A stretch of DNA of 64,000 bases from Lacinutrix sp. Hel_I_90 (GTDB lineage Bacteria > Bacteroidota > Bacteroidia > Flavobacteriales > Flavobacteriaceae): contig NZ_JYNQ01000001.1 in assembly GCF_000934685.1 (NCBI RefSeq), forward strand, positions 2,840,501 through 2,904,500, given 5' to 3'. Below are positions 53,901 through 62,349 of this stretch, piece by piece (the first letter of the stretch is position 1; every line of letters starts with the position of its first letter). Under the pieces are notes generated by a model that made no database searches, was not told the DNA's origin, and saw only the letters and a list, made by a program, of their open reading frames with translations. The position numbers were made by a program, and so were the translations under genes.

Positions 53901-54795
53901 TAGAGATGGAAATTGGTGGCAACTTGCCGCTGGTGTTGGTGGGTTAGCGCTTGATGTTGCCACTTTAGGAACTGCTTCTTTGGTGAAAGGAGCTATAAAA
54001 ACAGGAATCAAGCAAGGTGCTAAGGCAATCGCAAAAGGAGCGCTTAAGAAAAGTGCATGTTTTGTTGAAGGTACACTCGTGAAAACTGTTGAAGGAGATA
54101 AAGCTATTGAAAACATAAAGGTAGGCGATAAAGTTTGGGCATATAATGAAAGCACAAAAAAGAATGAGCTACGAAAAGTTGTTCGTACTTTTATAAGAGA
54201 GAAAGAAACCATTTATGTATTGAAAATTGGTAATACAATTGTGGAAACTACAGATGAACATCCATTTTATATAAATAATAAATGGCTAGCTGCTAAAAAC
54301 TTAAAACAAGGTGATATAGTAACTTTAATAAGTGGTAAGAAATCACCGATAAACGAGATTAGAATAGTTCAAAAAAACGTTAAAGTATACAACTTCGAAG
54401 TAGAAGGGTTGCATAATTATTATGTAAGTAATTTAGGAGTCTTAGTACATAATACTTGTAATCTCATAAAAGGGCAATTGAATAGAAAGGCATCGAGTAT
54501 GTTAATAACAAAGCCTAATACAAAAACATGGAATACAATTGTTGATCAGGTTAAAAATGTAGATTTTATGAAAAAAGGACAGAGATTTCAAACTAGAGTT
54601 GGTTCTAAGGCAGATGCAGATCGTTTGTTAAAAGATATGATGGGTAATATGAATAGGTACAAAAATCATGCAAGGTATAATAATAAATATAAAAAAGGTT
54701 TCGAAGTACATCAGCAAGGTTTAGAAGGTGGATATCATGATTTATTCCATATTAAATGGTATAATGGTAACACAACTGGACATATATTTTATTAA
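47920..54795 (+). CDS. Secreted SpvB/FG-GAP/RHS polymorphic toxin with Hint domain
   Basis: A 2,291-residue protein; the ATG at 47920 gives a proper signal peptide (MKKIISLFAIVFSVIIGFAQ), a TTG nine bases earlier does not improve it. Order of parts: SpvB-like domain (about 84-345, GYGWSINGVSSIGRIP); FG-GAP/VCBS repeats with GDFNGDGKTD Ca2+ loops near 501, 599, 649 and 720; many YD repeats (about 1085-1680); the RHS core with HRDYLGSI near 1735, FDAWGNIV, and YGYVLNNPLSNTDPTGE near 1830; a hydrophobic stretch (about 1851-1876); a Hint autoprocessing domain from C2047 (CFVEGTLVKT) through DEHPFY to H2177-N2178; and a 113-residue C-terminal toxin candidate ending HDLFHIKWYNGNTTGHIFY. It has no T9SS sorting domain. 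Known relatives enclose the toxin in an RHS shell and release it by cleavage. Confidence 0.85.
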   Translation: MKKIISLFAIVFSVIIGFAQDKAKSKMNSDRDSFTYKKIDILERKQESFTLSGISNNKETKGNQEIVASKNSDSGIGETLGELSVSSTGAAVYNLPIAVPAGIKGVVPDVSLTYNSQRGNGIVGYGWSINGVSSIGRIPSTTFHDGEVDEVDFDNLDRFALDGNRLVLKSGTYGANGAVYETETYSNLKITSYGVSSLGSEYGPSYFVVNYPNGSIGYYGATSNSSSPTKYALTYWQDPQGIRINYEYGGTNTLYLRKINYGGLLNGSSNNEIEFRYEPSGRPEEAYIKDKVFRSAGRINTILVKSNNILYRRYEISYNFSKLSYSRVANIKEFSGDGTLSHSPVYFNYSNTAETVTADDITTNLGLININQGNSTVTSLDLTGNGRMDFFVTPNSKNKFWLFKDLDPSTNNVPYEINTGAFEEIFPVNWINSNNKYYGGQGLAVVQETDIDNVKFKVYANGTVQPIYLQYTKTWNAPTYNYAISPTKTVRKKIPKKYISGDFNGDGLTDVIAIGKPYQNRYCYSYECKNTGDVSNKIPDLDPDDDPDGGTCYSCSNDYTVNFNGVYFIDLKQDVNSGGSGAAGFMQQVVKDTDKIYTGDFNGDGKTDIMHVTDGKLFVSSLNDSGYLTLLWQITNDASIQPGQNLLLGDFNGDGKTDFMDPVGNGSNKFNTYMSNGVGFHKQSQNNTFPFVYRELTTSNVSNFPTGFSTTFNGYNLVAADINGDGRTDIIDYSTITSTKNSNGSQTVKVYKNKGMHSVSSVRSPYFEFGGSATRSGNLENYPIPVFLNSDQPTKSLEFASISNKWVTKFAFNMDHRQDVLLESVVNNAVTYRIDYNTLDPSQYNNTGANYNPIYTSNYNEDYPNINVQVDSDTNVVTLIKRVCSNTETLKKVYFYQGAVYNVQGLGFLGFQGMAESNWYTNTSDIIYTVSKYDPMLRGAKIVEYSTNYNFSFNEPTSNYIIKTNYNNAFSLSATKVFKLWETSILTQNALAGTNTNTTFQYDSYNNPTKITKNYLGAGTSVVDITYENNLGTDYYVGRTINEIETKTISGETFSIERQYIYSGYLLTEQKTRGNGTPFDRETFEYDVFGNVTKKRTIPNNTTPREINLEYDPSGRFLSKMINVEGLEINYEYNVNTGNLTKETNPFGQETSYEYDSWFRPIKLIDYLGNELTNNFVETNYSYTVTDVSDDGSSTIKIFDPLGRLATIKEKNILGQWVSVSYLYDKFDRIWKESEPYTGASASQWNETKYDFYGRPITKTLYTGRVINYSYNGLSMSVNDGTKVVTTNLDAMGNKVSVTDPGGTINYTYYGNGNLKTSNYNGVVVSVEQDGWGRKKKLTDPSAGVFEYSYNGFGEIINETTPKGETDYVYSPVGKLLEKNVSGDQTNMAIQYAYDSTSKFLNSVTLSNADGNNSTYNYTYDNYYRVTNIAENNTYAEFTKAFTYDSFGRIDTEEYYARLLANNTSSIKKIRNVYQYGEIKAIKDFVTNETIWNIDAVNARGQLTSATMGNNIKEQNTYNSYGYLTETKVNKNALTAPEEIMKLNFNFDTQKGLLNSRTNTLFSWSETFGYDNLDRLVTFNDNNGNNGHTYDSRGRIVSNNTIGDYNYTGNSYQLGNVDLNNQGDLYYQQNRMQVVKYNAFKKPTEISEIGKEKVGFQYNAFMGRSHMFYGDNQDDVLQRRNRKHYSYEGSMEINFDTVTDKTIFVTYIGGDAYTAPAIWRSEIQGSSPTNDFYFLHRDYLGSILMISDKDGNVEEKRHFDAWGNIVRVADGNNNTLEKLEFIDRGYTGHEHLQGVSLIHMNGRLYDPKLRRFLAPDNYIQDVTNTQNFNRYGYVLNNPLSNTDPTGEVIEPFSFLVIVAIIAVTASATVGTYALIKNLNDQSSGSGSSPSNPISSASQNNSQEITSGVTPYGLDYKLDKPIGVYQAMSLQAENQPINAATAQAAAITSAIFNNLSNGNAVDGGGDEGITAGDVVDTVTDFIPIVGSAKDIYQGVRDGNWWQLAAGVGGLALDVATLGTASLVKGAIKTGIKQGAKAIAKGALKKSACFVEGTLVKTVEGDKAIENIKVGDKVWAYNESTKKNELRKVVRTFIREKETIYVLKIGNTIVETTDEHPFYINNKWLAAKNLKQGDIVTLISGKKSPINEIRIVQKNVKVYNFEVEGLHNYYVSNLGVLVHNTCNLIKGQLNRKASSMLITKPNTKTWNTIVDQVKNVDFMKKGQRFQTRVGSKADADRLLKDMMGNMNRYKNHARYNNKYKKGFEVHQQGLEGGYHDLFHIKWYNGNTTGHIFY

Positions 54796-54805
54796 AAGAA
54801 TCAAT

Positions 54806-55165
54806 ATGGTATTATTAGGAGAAAAAATTGATGACAATGAAGTTATCAATAAGATTTTAAATATTTCAGAGAAATTTATTTATGAATTGTTTAAAAATAT
54901 TGGCAGTGCTGTTAGTTTAGATTTTGATTATTCTAAAAGCCTTCCAGAAATTGAGTACTATTTAATCTATAATAGATACATAACTATTGGAAAAAATAAA
55001 ATTGATAAAAGATTAGTAAGAAGGATTTCTAAAGAAATAATCGTTTCGGAATTAGATGAGAATTGGTTTCCTGGGTTAGAGCCTAATTTTATTTTAATAC
55101 CTACAGATTTAAATCTAAGTTTTGGGGTTTATATTCAAGACTCAATTTATTTGTTGAAATACTAA
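54806..55165 (+). CDS. Candidate immunity protein for the RHS toxin
   Basis: A 119-residue protein beginning MVLLGEKIDDNEVINKIL; I choose the ATG at 54806, since earlier in-frame starts overlap the toxin reading frame. It starts 10 bp after the toxin stop. It is small, acidic, has no signal peptide and is predicted mixed alpha/beta (ISEKFIYELFKNIGSAVSLD, WFPGLEPNFILIPTDLN). I do not recognise the family; immunity is inferred from position and size, as in other polymorphic toxin loci. Downstream, 55166-55359 is AT-rich and holds no gene. Confidence 0.6.
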   Translation: MVLLGEKIDDNEVINKILNISEKFIYELFKNIGSAVSLDFDYSKSLPEIEYYLIYNRYITIGKNKIDKRLVRRISKEIIVSELDENWFPGLEPNFILIPTDLNLSFGVYIQDSIYLLKY

Positions 55166-55359
55166 ATAATATTTTTGCTGTAATGATATTTTATAAACAA
55201 AATGAAGTGTCCAGTTTATTCACTTAATATTTGTTAGGAAATCAAATTTCTAGAATGGAAATTAAAAAAGGTATGTGTTTTATAAAATGGGTAAAGAATA
55301 AATGATATAAAAACCTGAAAATTTAATGTTTTCATAATAAATTAAATAAAAAAATAAAT

Positions 55360-56154
55360 ATGAAAAAAATAGTATTACTTTTCTTAATATTAAGTCTTGC
55401 TTGTTGTTCTTCTGATGATTCAGATACCAATAATTCAGAAGTGTCAACTTTACAAGTCTCAGTGACTCAAGATGCAACAACAGTTGGTATAGACGAAATA
55501 GTTACTTTAACGGCTACAGCTAATGAAATTATTAATGAGATAAGCTTTTCTAAAGATGGAGGCCTTACTTTTCCCAGTAGCTACGGCTCAGATTTTGGTA
55601 CTACAGCAAATTTATATTTGGATTTTGAGAGCGTAGGTACTAAAACAGTAGTTTTTAGAGTTAAAAATGCGGTTGGAGATACTGTAGACACCATAGTAAC
55701 TATAGATGTAGAAAGAGGCAATGCCGTGCAAGTACAAAGCTTACAACTTAATTCCTTTTTTAATATGGGTGGTACCTGGGATGATGAATTTGGTAGCACA
55801 AACCCACAACGTTTAGCAGATGTTGTTTTTGCCTTGTTAAAACGGAGATTAAATGTGTATACCGGAGAAAGAAGTAATATATATTCTGTATGGTATAGAT
55901 CAGAAATTAGAGCTAATGAAACTAATTTAACCTGGGATATGCAAAATGAAAACTTACTCATTAATTTAAACCAGTTAATGCCATTTATTGGATTTGGAGA
56001 TGACGATGGAAATAATATTGGTCAGGATTTAATGCTGGGCCCACCATTTGAGCGTGTGGTTCCAATCTTAGATTACATCAATACACAGCCAAACTCAATA
56101 CTAGTTAATGAAGCAGATATTGATTTGGAATATGAATTATTAGTCAATTGGTAA
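55360..56154 (+). CDS. Probable surface lipoprotein
   Basis: A 264-residue lipoprotein: the signal peptide ends at LSLAC with Cys15 (or Cys16) as the lipid site, and SSDDSD follows, an acidic S-D-D pattern like the flavobacterial surface-export signal. Residues about 32-118 form an Ig-like domain (VSVTQDATTVGIDEIVTLTA), then a region with FNMGGTWDDEFGSTNPQ and YTGERSNIYSVWYRSE of unknown fold. It is 31 bp upstream of the T9SS type B protein and probably transcribed with it. No function is assigned. Confidence 0.65.
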   Translation: MKKIVLLFLILSLACCSSDDSDTNNSEVSTLQVSVTQDATTVGIDEIVTLTATANEIINEISFSKDGGLTFPSSYGSDFGTTANLYLDFESVGTKTVVFRVKNAVGDTVDTIVTIDVERGNAVQVQSLQLNSFFNMGGTWDDEFGSTNPQRLADVVFALLKRRLNVYTGERSNIYSVWYRSEIRANETNLTWDMQNENLLINLNQLMPFIGFGDDDGNNIGQDLMLGPPFERVVPILDYINTQPNSILVNEADIDLEYELLVNW

Positions 56155-56185
56155 TTAAAATCTATTTTTAGTCCAAAAACAAAGC

Positions 56186-59100
56186 ATGAAACAAGCTTTA
56201 ATTTTTCTACTGTTTTTAACCTTAAGTGTTGGTTTCGCTCAAAACGAAACCAATATTTGGTATTTTGGTGTAAATGCAGGCTTAGATTTTAATAGTGGTG
56301 CTCCAGTACCTTTGTTAGATGGAGAATTAAACACAGACGAAGGCTGTGCTACCATTTCTAATGCTTCAGGCAATTTGCTGTTTTACACAGATGGCGTTAC
56401 AGTTTGGAATAATACACATGCCGTAATGCTTAATGGTACTGGATTAAACGGGGATTTTTCGAGTACGCATTCTGCATTAATAGTGCCTAAACCAAATGAT
56501 CCAAACGTTTATTATATTTTCACGGTAGACGCTCAGGCTGGAGCAGATGGTTTGCAATATTCTGAAGTAGATATGACTCTTGATGGTGGTTTAGGAGGTG
56601 TAACAAGTAACAAAAATATCTTATTAATCACACCTACCACAGAGAAATTAACAGCCATTAAAAATCCTATAGCAAACGAATATTGGGTAATCAGCCATAA
56701 ATGGGAGAGTGACGAATTTGTGGCTTATAATGTTTCTGATATAGGTATCAATATGATACCGGTAATTAGTGCTAGTGGGACTTACGTTGATGGTGATGAT
56801 TTTGCTACTATAGGTCAAATAAAAGTATCTCCAGATGGCACAAAATTGGCTGTTGCCAGAAGAGAAATATCTGAAGTCCAAGTCTTTGATTTTGATGCTA
56901 CCTCAGGTGTGGTTTCCAATCCTTTAACCGTTTTAAATGTTAATATTACAGATGAATTTGTTTATGGTGTAGAGTTTTCTCCCAACAGTAAGCGGCTTTA
57001 TGCGTCTATAACTGGAATAGGTGTTTATCAATACGATCTTGAGGCAGGTTCTGTGGGTGCTATTATTGCTTCGCAAATTTTAGTATCACCACAAGCACAT
57101 CCCTATTCTGCACTCCAATTAGCTTCAGACGGTAAAATATATGTTGCAAAATCCAGTCGTTTTTATATAGATTATATTGACAATCCAAATGCACTGGGAG
57201 CGGCGTGTAATTATCAATTTGAAGGCTTGTATTTAAATGGTAAGCAATCTAAAAGAGGTTTACCACCATTCATTCAAAGCTTTTTACAAATAGACGACGT
57301 TCAATTCGAAAACGTATGTAATGGAGATACAACGCAGTTTTCACTATCCAATACAGTAGATGCGGCAGTATGGAATTTTGGTAACTCAGCGTCAGGTACA
57401 AATAACACAGCTACAGGTTTAAATCCAACACATGTTTTTACAGGAGCTGGAACGTATGACGTCTCTGTAACGGTTACAGTAGGTACACAAACAGCAACAT
57501 CGACTGCAACCGTAACTATTTACGAGCAACCAACAGCCACACAGCCGCAAGATCTTTTAATATGTGACAACAATAACGATGGCTTGTATACCTTTAATTT
57601 AACTAATCAAGACATAGCCATTTTAAACGGGCAATCTAATACAGATTTTGAAGTCTTGTATTATTCAAGTGCAACAGATTACACTAATGAGAACCCAATA
57701 ACAAATCCATTGGCGTATACAAATACAACGGCTTATGCAAACCAAACCATTATTGTAAGTGTTAGAAATATAAATAATCCAGACTGTGAAGCGTCAACCA
57801 GTTTTAATATTCAGGTTTTTGATAGTGCAACGCCAAACCAAAATGTAACTGCTTTAGAATTTTGTGATAATACCAGTTTTGGTACAGATACAGATGGTAT
57901 CATTTTATTTGATTTAACGCAAAATGAAACAGCAATTTTAAACGGGCAGTCAGCTTCAGCTTTTACAGTAAGTTATTATACAGATGCTGCATTAATGAAT
58001 CAAATAACTAATCCAAGCAATTATCAAAATACTAATACTTCAGAAACGATTTATATGCAAGTCGTAAACAATAATAACATGTTGTGTGAAGCGCAAACGG
58101 CATTCAATATTGAAGTATTTGCATTGCCAGTCGTAAATCCTACTGCTTTATTAAGCCAATGTGATGATGATTTAGACGGCTTTAGTGCTTTTAATTTAAA
58201 TGAGGTTGTTAATGAAATTACCACCAATGCAGTTAGCGAAACGATTACCTTTCATGAAACGCTAGCAGAAGCAGAAAATAGCATTAATACAATAACAAAT
58301 ACGACTACTTACAGCAATCAGTTAGTAAGTGCTGATGTTGTGTTTGCCAGAATAGAAAACACGAATGGTTGTTTTAGAACAGCGCAAATAAATTTATTCG
58401 TCTCTACTACTCAAATTCCATTAACATTTACCAGAGATTTCTACGCGTGTGATGATGGTATAGATGGTTATGATGGCGTTGCAACATTTGATTTTAGTAC
58501 CGTAAATACAGAAATTCAAGCACTATTTCCTGTCGGGCAACAGCTTATTATCAATTATTATAGAAATCAGGCAGATGCTTTAGCAGAGAATGATCCTATA
58601 CTGGATATTTCGAACTATAGTAATATAGGCTATCCAAACACACAAGACATTTTTATAAGAGTGGATAGCGCCGTTAATAACGATTGTTTAGGTTTAGGAC
58701 AACATATTACCTTGCATGTAGAAGCAATGCCATTTGCTACAGGACCAATAATTATCCAGCAATGTGACATAGGAAATGATGGGACAGAGGAAATAGATAC
58801 CTCTACGATTAATGCAGAATTGCTTCAAGGCCAAACAGACGTTTCAATCGTATTTACAGATGCTAATGGCACAGTGTTGTCTAACCCGCTACCAAACCCA
58901 TTAGTAACAGGCACACAATCGATAACAGCAACCATGACTAATACAACATCGTTAGATCTGGATGGCGCGTGTTCGGTTTGGACAACTATTGATATTATTG
59001 TAGATCCAGGAGTGATTGCTAATGCCGTTCCAGACTTTAATGTATGTGATGACAATAACGATGGGCAATTTGCTTTTGATACTTCTGGTGTCGCATCAAC

Positions 59101-60550
59101 CATTTTAAATGGGCAAACAGGTGCAGAGGTTAGTTATAGAGACGGGAGCGGAACTGTTTTGTCGAGTCCGTTACCAAATCCATTTGTTACCAATACACAA
59201 ACAATAACGGCTACAGTTATTAACCCATTAAATCCACTATGTTTTGCTGAAACGGCTATTAATTTTATTGTAAACCCTCAGCCTATCGCAAATACAGTTC
59301 AAGATGCTATTGTTTGCGACGATGTTTCAAATGATGGAGAACATGTATTTAATCTATCAGATTATAATATTGACGTATTAAACGGTCAATTAAATACCGT
59401 ATTCAATATTTCATATCATGGGTCACAAATGGATGCAGATTTAAATGCGAGTCCCTTACCAAATGCTTATTTAAGTACAGTTACTTCAGAAACTATTTAT
59501 GTTAGAATTGAAAATAATAACAATACCACTTGTTTTGATACCACTTCGTTTCAAATAGGTGTAAGCTATTCGCCAACAGCAATGCAACCGGAAAATATAA
59601 GCCTATGTGATGATTCGACGAATGATGGGTTTGAAATTTTTGATTTAAGCATTCAAAACACAACCATTTTAAACGGTCAATCAAGTACCGAAAATGTAAT
59701 TACTTATCATTTGTCTCAAGTAGATGCAGAAGCTAATATAAACGCATTGAATCCGTCGTACACTAATATCTCGAATGCGCAAACCATATATGCAAGAGTA
59801 GAGAATATTAATAATTCAAACTGTTTCGCAACAACGTCTTTTGAATTAATTGTAAATGAACAGCCTGTTTTAAATATGTCTGACCAATGGACAATTTGTG
59901 CAAATGAATCTGTAGAAATAATAGCAGATGAAGGCTATGATAATTATTTCTGGGCAACAGGAGAAACAACGAGAATTATTACAGTCGAAAATCCAGGAAC
60001 TTATACTGTTACCGCTTCAAACACTTATGGCGGTTTAATTTGTGAGACTAGCAAAACAGTAAGTGTTATTGAATCTAGTATTGCAATCATAGCAGATATT
60101 GAAACTATTGATTGGACACAAAATGATAATGCTATAATTGTGAATGTTGAAGGTGATGGAGATTATGAATATTCTATTGATGGATTTAATTATCAAGACA
60201 GTAATCAATTTACTAATCTAAGTATAGATGATTATACGGTTTATGTACGAGATAAAAATGGTTGTGGCATTTCTGAAGAAGAAGTGTATTTGTTATACTA
60301 TCCTAGTTACTTTACTCCAAATGGTGATGGCGTACACGAGACCTGGCAAATTTTTAATTCAGATAAAGAACCAAATAATGTAACCTACATCTACGACAGA
60401 TACGGAAAATTACTCACTCAAATAAATCCAGGGGGTAATGGCTGGGATGGGACATTTAATGGAAATCCATTACCAACCTCAGACTATTGGTTTGTAGTTA
60501 ACAGACAAAATGGTAAGCAGTATCGCGGCCATTTTACTTTGAAACGGTAA
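56186..60550 (+). CDS. Large T9SS type B surface protein with eight repeats
   Basis: A 1,454-residue secreted protein. Signal peptide ending GFAQ (residue 18); N-terminal seven-bladed-type WD/propeller-like region (about 20-375, LYASITGIGVYQYDL); PKD domain (about 380-450, NPTHVFTGAGTYDVSVTVTV); eight repeats of roughly 80-100 residues, each starting C-D-D-x-N-D-G-like and containing LNGQ, from about 457 to 1230; a further beta region; and a type B sorting domain at the end (YFTPNGDGVHETWQIFNSD, YDRYGKLL, GWDGTFNGNPLPTSDYWF). It should be exported by T9SS and bound at the cell surface, perhaps as an adhesin. Confidence 0.85.
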   Translation: MKQALIFLLFLTLSVGFAQNETNIWYFGVNAGLDFNSGAPVPLLDGELNTDEGCATISNASGNLLFYTDGVTVWNNTHAVMLNGTGLNGDFSSTHSALIVPKPNDPNVYYIFTVDAQAGADGLQYSEVDMTLDGGLGGVTSNKNILLITPTTEKLTAIKNPIANEYWVISHKWESDEFVAYNVSDIGINMIPVISASGTYVDGDDFATIGQIKVSPDGTKLAVARREISEVQVFDFDATSGVVSNPLTVLNVNITDEFVYGVEFSPNSKRLYASITGIGVYQYDLEAGSVGAIIASQILVSPQAHPYSALQLASDGKIYVAKSSRFYIDYIDNPNALGAACNYQFEGLYLNGKQSKRGLPPFIQSFLQIDDVQFENVCNGDTTQFSLSNTVDAAVWNFGNSASGTNNTATGLNPTHVFTGAGTYDVSVTVTVGTQTATSTATVTIYEQPTATQPQDLLICDNNNDGLYTFNLTNQDIAILNGQSNTDFEVLYYSSATDYTNENPITNPLAYTNTTAYANQTIIVSVRNINNPDCEASTSFNIQVFDSATPNQNVTALEFCDNTSFGTDTDGIILFDLTQNETAILNGQSASAFTVSYYTDAALMNQITNPSNYQNTNTSETIYMQVVNNNNMLCEAQTAFNIEVFALPVVNPTALLSQCDDDLDGFSAFNLNEVVNEITTNAVSETITFHETLAEAENSINTITNTTTYSNQLVSADVVFARIENTNGCFRTAQINLFVSTTQIPLTFTRDFYACDDGIDGYDGVATFDFSTVNTEIQALFPVGQQLIINYYRNQADALAENDPILDISNYSNIGYPNTQDIFIRVDSAVNNDCLGLGQHITLHVEAMPFATGPIIIQQCDIGNDGTEEIDTSTINAELLQGQTDVSIVFTDANGTVLSNPLPNPLVTGTQSITATMTNTTSLDLDGACSVWTTIDIIVDPGVIANAVPDFNVCDDNNDGQFAFDTSGVASTILNGQTGAEVSYRDGSGTVLSSPLPNPFVTNTQTITATVINPLNPLCFAETAINFIVNPQPIANTVQDAIVCDDVSNDGEHVFNLSDYNIDVLNGQLNTVFNISYHGSQMDADLNASPLPNAYLSTVTSETIYVRIENNNNTTCFDTTSFQIGVSYSPTAMQPENISLCDDSTNDGFEIFDLSIQNTTILNGQSSTENVITYHLSQVDAEANINALNPSYTNISNAQTIYARVENINNSNCFATTSFELIVNEQPVLNMSDQWTICANESVEIIADEGYDNYFWATGETTRIITVENPGTYTVTASNTYGGLICETSKTVSVIESSIAIIADIETIDWTQNDNAIIVNVEGDGDYEYSIDGFNYQDSNQFTNLSIDDYTVYVRDKNGCGISEEEVYLLYYPSYFTPNGDGVHETWQIFNSDKEPNNVTYIYDRYGKLLTQINPGGNGWDGTFNGNPLPTSDYWFVVNRQNGKQYRGHFTLKR

Positions 60551-60810
60551 TTTTATTTAGCATCCCTGCTTTTGAGCAAGCTCACTAAAAAAAGTGGGTA
60601 TCTGAAAAGTCAAAAATGAGCTATTTTGTCACATTTAGCTCAGTCGAAATGCATTTAAAATCAAATTATTAATGTTTCCGACTACGCCCAAACGAATAGT
60701 TTTCAAGATTTATTAGACTAGCTCTTTTCGAGTTAAAGTGGGGAGAGCAGGATTACAGATCCTTGCTGCCACTTCGTGAAAATGAAAAGTCAATCTGCTA
60801 ACGCAGCTTC

Positions 60811-60870
60811 TTTTTTTATTCTAAAATACTTCGCTAAAGTAAACTTTGCTCGTTTTTTAGAATAAAAAAA
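60811..60870. repeat. 16-bp inverted repeat
   Basis: TTTTTTTATTCTAAAA at 60811-60826 and its exact reverse complement at 60855-60870, with a 28-base spacer. Located inside the 166-bp stretch bounded by the tRNA-Tyr direct repeats. Confidence 0.7.
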
Positions 60871-60891
60871 GTCCAAACTTGCGTTTGAACT
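60863..60891 (-). terminator. tRNA-Tyr terminator
   Basis: On the minus strand AGTTCAAAC-GCAA-GTTTGGACT, a 9-bp stem with one G-T pair, followed by seven T. It lies 14 bp beyond the tRNA 3' end. Confidence 0.75.
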
Positions 60892-60904
60892 TTTCGAGTT
60901 AAAG

Positions 60905-60986
<82 letters not shown>

Positions 60987-60997
60987 AAAACTGAACG

Positions 60998-61028
60998 CAA
61001 ATATAAGCCTGTTTTATGTTTGCGCAAA
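60998..61028 (-). promoter_or_regulatory. tRNA-Tyr promoter (TTTG-N19-TATATTTG)
   Basis: On the minus strand a TTTG (61025-61028) is separated by exactly 19 bp from TATATTTG (60998-61005), which lies 11 bp before the tRNA. It is a full match to the Bacteroidota consensus, so tRNA-Tyr is independent of metK. Confidence 0.8.
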
Positions 61029-61044
61029 GATTTTTTTAATTTAT

Positions 61045-62298
61045 TTATATGCCAAATTCAGCTATCACCTTATCTACGTAATCCAGTTTCTCCCAGGTAA
61101 ATAGCTCGACATCTAAAGTAATATCATTACCATTAGGTTGAGAAAAGGTTTTAGTAACCGTTTCATTTTGTCTTCCCATATGCCCATAAGCAGCAGTTTC
61201 GCTATAAATTGGGTTTCTTAGTTTTAAACGGTCTTCAATTGAAGCTGGACGCATATCGAATATTTTAGATATTTTTTCAGCAATTTCACCATCGGTCATA
61301 TTAAATGGGCAAGTGCCATAAGTATCTACAAAAATACCCATAGGCTCAACAACACCAATAGCATAACTTACTTGTACTAAGATTTCATCGCAAACCCCTG
61401 CAGCAACTAAGTTTTTAGCAATGTGTCTTGTCGCATAAGCGGCACTTCTATCTACTTTACTTGGGTCTTTTCCTGAGAAGGCACCACCACCATGAGCCCC
61501 TTTTCCGCCATAAGTATCTACAATAATTTTACGCCCTGTTAATCCGGTATCGCCATGAGGTCCACCAATAACAAATTTTCCTGTAGGGTTAATGTGGTAT
61601 TTTATATCATTATTAAACAGCGGCTTTAAATCTTCCGGTAATTTAGCAACTACTCTTGGAATTAAAAGGTCAACAATATCTTTTCTAATTTTGGCTAACA
61701 TAGTCTCGTCAGCATCAAAATCATCATGTTGTGTAGAAACTACTATAGCATCAATACGCTGTGGGACATTGTCATCACTATATTCTATAGTCACCTGACT
61801 TTTAGAGTCTGGTCTTAAATAAGTAATGTCTTTGTTTTCACGACGTAATTCGGCTAATTCTATTAAAATTTTATGAGACAAATCTAAAGCCAAAGGCATA
61901 TAGTTCTCAGTTTCGCGAGTCGCATAACCAAACATCATCCCTTGATCTCCCGCACCTTGCTCTTCTTTGCTTGCTCTGTCAACACCGCGATTAATATCGT
62001 CTGACTGTTCATGTATCGCACTAAAAACACCGCATGAGTTACCGTCAAACATGTATTCGCCTTTGGTATATCCAATTTTGTTTATCGTATCTCTAGCAAT
62101 CTTTTGTACATCTAAATAAGTATTAGACTTTACTTCACCTGCAAGTACGACTTGGCCGGTAGTTACTAAAGTTTCACAAGCAACTTTCGAGTCCTTGTCG
62201 AATGCTAAAAAGTTATCGATTAAGGCATCACTAATTTGATCTGCTACTTTGTCTGGATGACCTTCAGACACACTTTCTGATGTAAATAAATACGCCAT
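61045..62298 (-). CDS. metK: S-adenosylmethionine synthetase
   Basis: A 417-residue enzyme making SAM from methionine and ATP. Family motifs: [18 protein letters not shown] (8-25), [12 protein letters not shown] (about 121-132), and the P-loop-like [19 protein letters not shown]. The protein is cytoplasmic and the length is somewhat longer than the ~385 of enterobacteria, as in other Bacteroidota. A SAM-II-like riboswitch in its leader implies feedback repression by its product. Confidence 0.97.
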   Translation of the reverse strand: MAYLFTSESVSEGHPDKVADQISDALIDNFLAFDKDSKVACETLVTTGQVVLAGEVKSNTYLDVQKIARDTINKIGYTKGEYMFDGNSCGVFSAIHEQSDDINRGVDRASKEEQGAGDQGMMFGYATRETENYMPLALDLSHKILIELAELRRENKDITYLRPDSKSQVTIEYSDDNVPQRIDAIVVSTQHDDFDADETMLAKIRKDIVDLLIPRVVAKLPEDLKPLFNNDIKYHINPTGKFVIGGPHGDTGLTGRKIIVDTYGGKGAHGGGAFSGKDPSKVDRSAAYATRHIAKNLVAAGVCDEILVQVSYAIGVVEPMGIFVDTYGTCPFNMTDGEIAEKISKIFDMRPASIEDRLKLRNPIYSETAAYGHMGRQNETVTKTFSQPNGNDITLDVELFTWEKLDYVDKVIAEFGI

Positions 62299-62349
62299 AT
62301 TTTTTTATTAAGTTTTCTTGTGATTTGACGAGAGCGTCCAAGGAAGTTT

